From assembly GCF_013249045.1 (NCBI RefSeq), contig NZ_JABRWP010000002.1:1-64000 (forward strand): DNA of 64,000 nt, written 5' to 3'. This stretch comes from Winogradskyella eckloniae (lineage in GTDB: Bacteria > Bacteroidota > Bacteroidia > Flavobacteriales > Flavobacteriaceae). The notes under the pieces were generated by a model. That model saw only the letters and a program-made list of their open reading frames with translations. It was not told the origin of the DNA and ran no database searches. The translations under genes and the position numbers were made by a program. Of this stretch, positions 7,464-13,600 are shown piece by piece. The first letter of the stretch is position 1; each line of letters opens with the position of its first letter.

Positions 7464-7568
7464 TCAAACAGCATGAGTTGCTTGGGATTTTGATGAGTCC
7501 TTTTTATAAATTATATTATTCCAGAATTCAATCCTACGAATAGATTGCGCGCTGCTTTGGTCAGTCAT
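7464..7568 (-). CDS. Cassette 10: candidate 34-residue peptide
   Basis: Cassette 10 (7272-7637) has no long ORF, but the sense strand holds ATG (7566-7568) to TGA (7464-7466), encoding a basic, hydrophilic 34-residue peptide starting MTDQSSAQSIRRIEFWNN. The preceding bases (AAACCTAAAAAAT) are purine-rich but not a strong ribosome binding site. The position and orientation fit a cassette gene. Equally it may be chance. No homologue recognised. Confidence 0.3.
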   Translation of the reverse strand: MTDQSSAQSIRRIEFWNNIIYKKDSSKSQATHAV

Positions 7569-7634
7569 ATTTTTTAGGTTTAATACCCGTCAAAAAAAAG
7601 AGTTGTTTTTAGAGTAGATTGGCAAATGTGCGCT

Positions 7635-7766
7635 AACGTGTTTGTGTATGGTTAGTTGCGTGGTTAAGCAACTAATTTAGCAAATAAATCACAGATAGAA
7701 TATTCCGCAGGAATGTTCGTAAGTCGGCAGTGACCAAGCAATTAATTATACACGGTGTTACCACAC
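7635..7766 (-). repeat. attC-like site 10 (end of cassette 11, closest to recombinase)
   Basis: AAC 7635-7637, GTT 7757-7759, stem GTGTATGGTTAGTTGC with GCAATTAATTATACAC, inner hairpin ATATTCCGCAGGAATGTT (one changed pair each side of site 5). The decamer GTTACCACAC is the exact complement of 8412-8421 at the recombinase-proximal edge of the array. Confidence 0.85.
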
Positions 7767-8402
7767 GTTTTTTATTTCAGTTTCTTTTAATTTTTTTACA
7801 ATCCGAGTTCTTTCAATAATCTTGTCAATTCTATTTCGAAAATCTGCAGTGTTATCCAAATCCGTTTTTAATTTCTCAACTCTTCGCTTTAGTTCCTGTT
7901 CCCAATCACATTCTAAATTGTTTTCTAAAACGAGATTAAAATAATGTTCGGACTTTTTTGGTTCGTTATTCAGTCCACAAATAATTGCTCGATGGTAATT
8001 TCCCCAAAGACTATCGCTTGTATATTCGTGATTGAGTATTGTATTGGTTACAGTTCTTAAATCCGTTAATTTCTCACGTAATCCTAATGTGCGTTTTAAA
8101 GCTAATTCCACCAGAGAATTCATTTCATTCTCAAATTGCTCTTCATTCACAAAATCAATAAATTCAGATTCTCTATATCCAATGTCATATGAAAAATAGC
8201 TTTTCTCATACCAATGAAAATTAACACCAACATTTAAACAAGTTCCTCTTCTGTCTTTAAAAGGTTGAAATTCAATTCCAGTTGTAAACCAATATTGGTC
8301 ATCCAGCCATTTTCGAGATTGTCCTTTGCGAACAATTCCGTGCTCCTTTAAAATTTTTCGAGTAACTTTATTTATTATTTTACTATGAATTGGTGTTGGC
8401 AT
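7758..8402 (-). CDS. Cassette 11: hypothetical protein, DUF4304-like
   Basis: 214 residues, first cassette after the recombinase. The N-terminal half (KILKEHGIVRKGQSRKWLDD, WFTTGIEFQPF, CLNVGVNFHW) has the pattern of DUF4304-like proteins: a helix, 'G-x-x-R-K-G-x-x-x-W', then two strands ending in 'N-V-G-V-x-F'. The C-terminal half is helical and may be a separate domain. No signal peptide. The stop codon TAA is part of the attC core (GTGTGGTAAC). The ATG at 8400-8402 is 9 bp from the cassette edge. As first cassette it should be the best expressed if transcription enters from the recombinase side. Confidence 0.75.
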   Translation of the reverse strand: MPTPIHSKIINKVTRKILKEHGIVRKGQSRKWLDDQYWFTTGIEFQPFKDRRGTCLNVGVNFHWYEKSYFSYDIGYRESEFIDFVNEEQFENEMNSLVELALKRTLGLREKLTDLRTVTNTILNHEYTSDSLWGNYHRAIICGLNNEPKKSEHYFNLVLENNLECDWEQELKRRVEKLKTDLDNTADFRNRIDKIIERTRIVKKLKETEIKNVW

Positions 8403-8411
8403 TTCTCAAAT

Positions 8412-8463
8412 GTGTGGTAACAATAGAATATAGTTATTAACTATATTCACATTATATATTGTA
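8412..8463 (-). other. Candidate attI-like site between recombinase stop and first cassette
   Basis: 52 bp between the recombinase stop and cassette 11. It contains the junction triplet (GTT on the minus strand, 8419-8421) of the first cassette and, 4 bp beyond it, a perfect palindrome of two 10-bp arms around 3 bp (8426-8435 and 8439-8448, GAATATAGTT/AACTATATTC). Tyrosine recombinases bind inverted sites, and a primary attachment site is expected exactly here. The palindrome is unrelated to the attC-like sites. It could instead be a weak terminator for the recombinase gene, but it is AT-rich and lacks a T-run. Confidence 0.5.
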
Positions 8464-9597
8464 CTAAGATAATAAATCTTTTATTTCCATAAAGGACCTA
8501 TTGGCAACATGTGTGTATATTTCTGTCGTTTTCGTAGAACTGTGTCCTAATAATAACTGAATATGTCTTAAATCAGTGCCGTTTTCTAATAAATGAGTCG
8601 CAAAACTATGTCTAAGCATATGTGGCGTCACTTTTTTATGGAGTCCAGCCTTTTCTGCTGATGTCTTTACAATGCTTAAAATACTCGAAGCACTATATTG
8701 CTTACCATATTGCCCTTCAAAAAGATAAGTTTCTGGTCGGTATAACTTATAATAGGCCTGTAAATCTTTTAAAATTACCGGACTCAATACTGTGATTCTG
8801 TCTTTGTTTCCCTTTGCACTTTTTATAATAACAACCATGCGTTTACTATCAATATCGTTTACCTTTAGATGGATAAGCTCACTGCGTCTTAAGCCAGATG
8901 AATACAGCAAACCTACAATACACTTATGCTTTATGTTATTGGTGTGTGCTATTATAGCTAAGATCTCTTCTTTAGAAAGTACATTGGGTAACTGTTTGGT
9001 TTTCCGAGGGCGTTCTACACTATAAAATCGATTTGGCATGCCCAAAACAGTTTCGTAATAAAACTTAATACTGTTTATGGTTAAATTAATATAAGAGTTA
9101 GATTTTCCGGATTTTACTAAACATTGTATATAAGCTCTGATGTCTATTTCATTGATATCTATAAGGTCTTTGTCTTTGTAATAATTGGCGAAAGCTTCAA
9201 ATCGCGATACATAATTACTTACCGTGTTGCTAGAATAGCGTTTTAGCTCTAATTTAAGCAAATACGATTCTGGACACGCTCTATAACCCTTTGCTAATTT
9301 TCTGTTTCTATAGTGGTCTAACTTAAGGGTTGGATTGTTTTCATTCACTACTTTTTCTGCAAAGAAATAATTGCCATTTACCCAAGCTATACGATAAAAA
9401 GTCTTAAATATAAGATCGAGATTAGAGCGGTTATTGGGTAAATAAAACAAGCCATAATCGTCACTCCAGGCCACATGTGGTAAACCTTCTACCAAGGCCT
9501 GAATAATTTTATCTGTATTAAACTGAAGGCCTATGCACTTGGTTTTGTTTATAAAAAGATGCTTTAAAGTAATACTCTTTTGTGGTTTCATGGACAT
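8464..9597 (-). CDS. Tyrosine recombinase associated with the cassette array (Xer-like, not canonical IntI)
   Basis: 377 residues. The catalytic set is complete: Arg237 (SSGLRRSE), Lys in AKGNKDR (262-265), His326-x-x-Arg329 (HMLRHSF), His352 (LGHSSTKTT), Tyr361 (IYTHV). A SAM-like N-terminal core-binding domain spans about 105-195. It is preceded by an extra ~100-residue region with WSDDYGLFYLPNN, a type seen in Bacteroidota recombinases. Arg-to-His spacing is 89 residues, close to XerD and about 40 shorter than IntI1, and I see no IntI-specific insertion between these motifs. It reads towards the cassettes, the arrangement of so-called inverse integrons. A divergent gene starts at 9694. Location and catalytic set point to the array's integrase; activity on these sites is inference. 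Confidence 0.85.
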   Translation of the reverse strand: MSMKPQKSITLKHLFINKTKCIGLQFNTDKIIQALVEGLPHVAWSDDYGLFYLPNNRSNLDLIFKTFYRIAWVNGNYFFAEKVVNENNPTLKLDHYRNRKLAKGYRACPESYLLKLELKRYSSNTVSNYVSRFEAFANYYKDKDLIDINEIDIRAYIQCLVKSGKSNSYINLTINSIKFYYETVLGMPNRFYSVERPRKTKQLPNVLSKEEILAIIAHTNNIKHKCIVGLLYSSGLRRSELIHLKVNDIDSKRMVVIIKSAKGNKDRITVLSPVILKDLQAYYKLYRPETYLFEGQYGKQYSASSILSIVKTSAEKAGLHKKVTPHMLRHSFATHLLENGTDLRHIQLLLGHSSTKTTEIYTHVANRSFMEIKDLLS

Positions 9598-9693
9598 GTT
9601 GTGGATTCGTATGTGCCAAACTACGCATCAAAAATGATTTAAGTGTGGTTTATACGTATAATTGTCGTATATTATTCGTTTAAATGAAAAAGG

Positions 9694-10071
9694 ATGAGAA
9701 TTCAAAAACAGTGCTTGTACTGCAATAAGGATCTAGTGGGTAGAACGGATAAAAAATACTGCGATCCGCAATGCAAAAGCGCATACCAATACCAAATTGC
9801 TAGCGATCAACCAACACGATTTTTTGATAAAGTAATGAATCAGTTAAAACTAAATCGTAAAATCCTAAAAGAGTATAACAAAGGCGGAAAAGTAACTGTA
9901 AGAGCGCATCTTTTAATAAATGAAGGCTTTAATCCTAAGTTTTTTACACACTATTGGAGAAACCAAAATGGAGACACCTATTTGTTTGTTTTTGAATACG
10001 GCTTTTTAAAACGAAAAGAAAACAATATAAACAAGTTTGTTTTAATTCAATGGCAAGATTATATGGTGTAA
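9694..10071 (+). CDS. Zinc-ribbon conserved hypothetical protein
   Basis: 125 residues. The N-terminus has a treble-clef type zinc ribbon, CLYCNKDL then KKYCDPQCKSAYQY, i.e. C-x2-C and C-x3-C about residues 7-27. The remainder is a basic domain, with KVTVRAHLLINEGFNPKFFTHYW, that may bind nucleic acid. From memory a similar small protein is widespread in Flavobacteriia with no assigned role. It is divergent from the recombinase (96 bp between starts) and marks the edge of the stable chromosome next to the array. ATG at 9694 with AAAAAGG just upstream as a plausible ribosome binding site. Confidence 0.8.
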   Translation: MRIQKQCLYCNKDLVGRTDKKYCDPQCKSAYQYQIASDQPTRFFDKVMNQLKLNRKILKEYNKGGKVTVRAHLLINEGFNPKFFTHYWRNQNGDTYLFVFEYGFLKRKENNINKFVLIQWQDYMV

Positions 10072-10156
10072 ACGCAAATCTTTTTCGCACTAAGTAATGA
10101 TAATAAATACGAAATCTAAACCTGAAGAATGCTTACATTAGCAATAGCAAGTTATG

Positions 10157-10333
10157 TTATGCCACCTTCTTTAACAAATCAAAACAAGGACATTTTTTAC
10201 AACGTTTGTTTTCAGATTTCTTAAACTTTTTGCAACACTTAGATTTTACTTTGCCTAATGATGCAACACCAGAGGTTTCCAGAACTTTAATGCGTTCTTT
10301 CTTTAACGTTTTGTTTTTCTTCTTTTTGCCCAT
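10157..10333 (-). CDS. Small Lys/Cys-rich conserved hypothetical protein
   Basis: 58 residues when started at the ATG at 10331-10333 (MGKKKKNKTLKKERI); an in-frame upstream ATG adds 14 unlike residues. About a third of the residues are lysine, and a C-terminal cluster of five cysteines (KCCKKF, RCKKCPC) suggests metal binding. Such short lysine/cysteine proteins recur in flavobacterial genomes; function unknown. Read in the same direction as the ferritin gene upstream, 80 bp away. Confidence 0.6.
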   Translation of the reverse strand: MGKKKKNKTLKKERIKVLETSGVASLGKVKSKCCKKFKKSENKRCKKCPCFDLLKKVA

Positions 10334-10414
10334 CTTTGAGTAATTAGCATAGCAATATGCTAAGAGACACGGCAAATGTAACTATTTATATTTAATCTAA
10401 ATAAATTTTAACAT

Positions 10415-10933
10415 TTATTCGGCAGGTGTTTCTGCAGCAGAGCTTACTGTAAGTTGCTGAATATCTCTATCAAACAAGTATAATCCGCCTTTGTCATCAC
10501 CAATCATTTTTATTTTATCTAGGATGGTTCTTGCTGTAGCTTCCTCTTCAATCTGTTCTGCAACATACCATTGTAAGAAATTGTGGGTTGCATAGTCTTT
10601 TTCTTGTAATGAAATATGAACCAGTTCGTTAATACTTTCTGACACAAAAATTTCGTGTTCTAATAGTTTTTCAAACATGCCTTTAAAAGACTTAAAACTT
10701 ACGTTTGGCGCTTTTAACTCAGAGATGTGCGCATGGCCACCACGTTCGTTAACAAATTTAATGAGCTTTAACATATGCATACGTTCTTCATCAGACTGAT
10801 CGTACATAAAACTAGAAATACCTTCTAATCCTTTTACTTCTGCCCAAACGGCCATGGATAAATAGGTTTGTGATGATTCTGCCTCTATTCTTATTTGTTG
10901 ATTTAGTGCTGCTTCTATGGATTTTGATAACAT
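10415..10933 (-). CDS. ftnA: Non-haem ferritin
   Basis: 172 residues, the usual length for bacterial ferritin. The ferroxidase residues align with E. coli FtnA by position: Glu17, Tyr24, Glu50, His53, Glu94, Gln127, Glu130 (motifs DEERMHM and WYVAEQIEEE). It oxidises Fe(II) and stores iron as a mineral in a 24-subunit cage in the cytoplasm. A short Ala/Thr-rich tail follows the last helix. Monocistronic-looking, with a good Bacteroidota -7 box 18 bp upstream. Confident. Confidence 0.95.
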   Translation of the reverse strand: MLSKSIEAALNQQIRIEAESSQTYLSMAVWAEVKGLEGISSFMYDQSDEERMHMLKLIKFVNERGGHAHISELKAPNVSFKSFKGMFEKLLEHEIFVSESINELVHISLQEKDYATHNFLQWYVAEQIEEEATARTILDKIKMIGDDKGGLYLFDRDIQQLTVSSAAETPAE

Positions 10934-10950
10934 ATCGTTCTGTTTTTATA

Positions 10951-10958
10951 CAAAGATA
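10951..10958 (-). promoter_or_regulatory. Bacteroidota -7 box for ferritin
   Basis: Minus-strand TATCTTTG fits the TAnnTTTG consensus and lies 18 bp before the ferritin ATG. No TTG -33 element at standard spacing. Confidence 0.5.
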
Positions 10959-11129
10959 AGTATACTAAAAAATAAAATTGACGATTTTAATTTAAATCGG
11001 TTTTAAACTACTTATTAAAATCTAATCATAAACCTGGATTTGGAACTAGGTCTCATTTTATCTGATTTTTTGTTATAAAATTAAAAATTAAACTAAAAAA
11101 GTATGTATCGATTTCTTTATAACATTAAT

Positions 11130-13541
11130 TTAATTCAATGTAATTGTTTTCTCCTCACAGATAAGGGATCCGTCGCTAGCTATTCCTTCTATATATAGCG
11201 TTACAGGGACTTTTGGCTGAGCAAATTTTATTGATACACTACCTGTAGGGTCAAAATGTAGGTTGGGTTTCCAATCTATCGTTCCATAATACTTATAGAA
11301 ATCTTTGTTTTGATATTGATACTTAGGTACATAATATGTTTTGTTTTCACTAAAAACTAAGGGCAGTTTAAATTCTTGAGTAGTTAGTTTGTTAGTGTTA
11401 GATTCTATTAATTTTGAATTTGTGTAAATTTTTATTGAACCATTTCCGCCTCGTATACCCTCACCAAAACCTGACTTGTTAATAACAACATAATCAATAT
11501 CAAACATGGGATAATTATTTAACATGTTAGAACTGATAAGAGGAATGTCATTTAAGTAAATTAAAAGTGAAGGATCACTGTTTATCGTTGTTGGTATCCG
11601 GCTAACTACCACTAAACCATTTTCACTATCGGTTGCTCTTAAATTTGTTGTAGTATTTATAAATTGAGTTAAAGTATGAAAACGCCTTCTATCATTATCA
11701 CTAAAAATGTATACTTTCCCCCAAGGTTTAGACTGTTGAATTTTTTCAATTCTGAGTTTTTCTTGATCTAATTTGGCATTAAGAACCACTTCTTTAAGTT
11801 GTTGCACTCTATCTGTTAAAATAACCTTGATTGGTTGTTTTAATCCTGCTTTAATATTGTATTCTGTTTTTGGATTTAAGATGTTTATGTTATCATTTAA
11901 AATAGGAATATTATTTGGAAAGGATTGAAGGTACAACTTGGCTGGTTTTAGTTGTCCATTCTTCTTTATTTTTGAAATAAGAATATCATCGTTTTCTGAG
12001 AAAAAATTATTTTCAATTGAAAAGAAGTCCCCCTTTTCTGAAAGCTCAACAAATAACGGTTGATGATTTGTTGTTTTGTGAATTAAATATTTGGCTCGTT
12101 CCTTTTTAGCTTCTGAATTAATGTTAACATTTAAAGTGATCCCTTGTTCAAATGGGTAAATAGTTGTTCCCTCATAATTAAATATTGTCCGCCAATCGTA
12201 ACTGCTCCAACCTTGTGTTAATAAGAGGTTATCGAGTTCTAATTTTTTTGTTTCAGTGATTTCTGAAAAATAATATTTCGCATTTTCAACGGTACTTTTA
12301 AGATATGGTTGTAAATAATTATAAGATATAATGTTGTGATGCCTTTTATAAGATTTTGTGTCTTTTGGCAATATAGAAACACTTATATTGTTTTTTGTTG
12401 TAGTATCTAATATTTTATAGTTGATTTTTAATGAAATAGAATCTTCTTTAATTTGCTTAGAAATACTGTTAGATTTTGTGACGTCAATACCATTATAATT
12501 AAAAAATAATCGTTCGGATATTGCTTGGTTTTTTTCATTTATAATTGTAAAAATATTAATACCTGGAGGCAACTTTTTTAAGTTAAATGACTTCGTAATT
12601 GCTAAATTTTCAGTAAAAACATAATCACTCACTTGTATTTGATTACCATTATGAATAACTAATTTAAAAACCTTATTTTTTAAATAATCTATACTTTTGG
12701 TATTTGTATTCAAAGTAACAAAAACTTTATCTTTTCGACTTGCAACTGAAAGTGATATTCCTATGGGTTCTACTATTGTATTAAATTTAAAGTTAAATTC
12801 TTTATTCCGATAATTAATACTTATTTGATAGTCTTTACCTCTTTTTGGGATCAACATAAATTGACCAATTCCAAATTGATTTACTTTAAATGTGGTTATA
12901 ACATTATCTTTTTCGTCAGTCACAATACCTTGAGCATTAGAAATACCATAACCTGAAGAGTCTTTTAAAACAACACCTACTTTGTTAATAACATCTTCTA
13001 GTAAATGACCGCCTTCTGGAAGGAACTGCGCATCAATGTTATTTTCCATCAACGAACTTGTAATATATTCCTCTTTTTCTGGGTCGATTATTCGTATGGA
13101 TTCAGAGAAATGATTGTTTTCAGGAAAATTTCGCATCCAATTAGTGTATGCGTTAAATGTGTAATGACCTGAGGTAAATGTAGAATCTATAGGAAAAACA
13201 CTTGAAGTTACCCCATCTACAACTTTTAGAAGCTCTTTTTTAATCACATTTTTATTGCTATCCTTAATAACAACATAAAGATTTGAAGTAAGATTAGATA
13301 TTTGTTTAGTATTCTTGTCTAAAACGTAAGCCGAAAATCCAATACTTTCTCCTTTAATGTATGTTGATTTGTTTAAATGAACATAGGCAACCTCTCTTGG
13401 AGCTTTGATATACTCTACATATTTATCTCTTAGTATAGTAGCATCATTAACTTGTGCAGAAACAAGATCTAATGCACTTAAAAGAATAATTAACGTTAAA
13501 ACAAAGATTCTAAGGGGTTTAAGGTAGGTTTTAATCATCAC
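11130..13541 (-). CDS. Secreted MG2-domain / TonB plug-like protein
   Basis: 803 residues with a signal peptide (hydrophobic about residues 10-28, ending SAQ). Residues about 45-150 match an MG2 macroglobulin-like domain (YVHLNKSTYIKGESIGF, then SGHYTFNAYTNWM). Further beta-rich repeats follow. Near 600-720 a plug-like segment is visible (LKEVVLNAK, then a DxGxGxG-like GFGEGIRGGNGSIKIYT), as in Bacteroidota MG2 proteins that carry a TonB-dependent receptor plug domain without a barrel. Likely periplasmic or outer-membrane associated. Role unknown; such proteins are usually annotated only by domain. It lies 60 bp downstream of tex on the same strand and may be co-transcribed. Confidence 0.8.
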   Translation of the reverse strand: MMIKTYLKPLRIFVLTLIILLSALDLVSAQVNDATILRDKYVEYIKAPREVAYVHLNKSTYIKGESIGFSAYVLDKNTKQISNLTSNLYVVIKDSNKNVIKKELLKVVDGVTSSVFPIDSTFTSGHYTFNAYTNWMRNFPENNHFSESIRIIDPEKEEYITSSLMENNIDAQFLPEGGHLLEDVINKVGVVLKDSSGYGISNAQGIVTDEKDNVITTFKVNQFGIGQFMLIPKRGKDYQISINYRNKEFNFKFNTIVEPIGISLSVASRKDKVFVTLNTNTKSIDYLKNKVFKLVIHNGNQIQVSDYVFTENLAITKSFNLKKLPPGINIFTIINEKNQAISERLFFNYNGIDVTKSNSISKQIKEDSISLKINYKILDTTTKNNISVSILPKDTKSYKRHHNIISYNYLQPYLKSTVENAKYYFSEITETKKLELDNLLLTQGWSSYDWRTIFNYEGTTIYPFEQGITLNVNINSEAKKERAKYLIHKTTNHQPLFVELSEKGDFFSIENNFFSENDDILISKIKKNGQLKPAKLYLQSFPNNIPILNDNINILNPKTEYNIKAGLKQPIKVILTDRVQQLKEVVLNAKLDQEKLRIEKIQQSKPWGKVYIFSDNDRRRFHTLTQFINTTTNLRATDSENGLVVVSRIPTTINSDPSLLIYLNDIPLISSNMLNNYPMFDIDYVVINKSGFGEGIRGGNGSIKIYTNSKLIESNTNKLTTQEFKLPLVFSENKTYYVPKYQYQNKDFYKYYGTIDWKPNLHFDPTGSVSIKFAQPKVPVTLYIEGIASDGSLICEEKTITLN

Positions 13542-13600
13542 AAGTATTTTTTTTAAAGAATATAGGAAAAGTAATTAAATGTTATGTCAACATTATAAAT

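Larger units (their letters stand above)
123..9597 (-). mobile_element. Integron-like array of eleven cassettes plus adjacent tyrosine recombinase
   Basis: Cassettes, left to right: 123-1276, 1274-2433, 2431-3240, 3238-4167, 4165-4526, 4524-5188, 5186-6089, 6087-6917, 6915-7274, 7272-7637 and 7635-8421. Neighbours share the triplet AAC/GTT. All are read on the minus strand, away from a recombinase gene at 8464-9597 read in the same direction. For each cassette the ten bases at its start (minus strand) are complementary to ten bases just before its own palindrome: nine of eleven are 10/10, and those with ORFs at 2570 and 6196 are 9/10. This is the known relation between the two ends of an integron gene cassette. 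Cassettes are 360-1160 bp, mostly one ORF each. The system deviates from classical integrons in core consensus, attC fold and recombinase type. The left end is interrupted by a possible IS. Confidence 0.85.

Noticed and set aside
1274..7766. CRISPR array
   Set aside because: Repeats are 130 bp palindromes with 240-1000 bp coding spacers; no cas genes.
1274..7766. Canonical integron attC with RYYYAAC/GTTRRRY core
   Set aside because: Only AAC/GTT is shared; the other core bases do not fit (for example GCGCTAAC/GTTAGCGC). I therefore call the sites attC-like.
8422..8463. Rho-independent terminator for the recombinase
   Set aside because: The palindrome is AT-rich and has no T-run; kept as attI candidate with the terminator as alternative.
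8464..9597. Phage or integrative-element integrase with a tRNA att site
   Set aside because: No tRNA, no direct-repeat att pair and no phage or conjugation genes; its position at the array edge explains it better.
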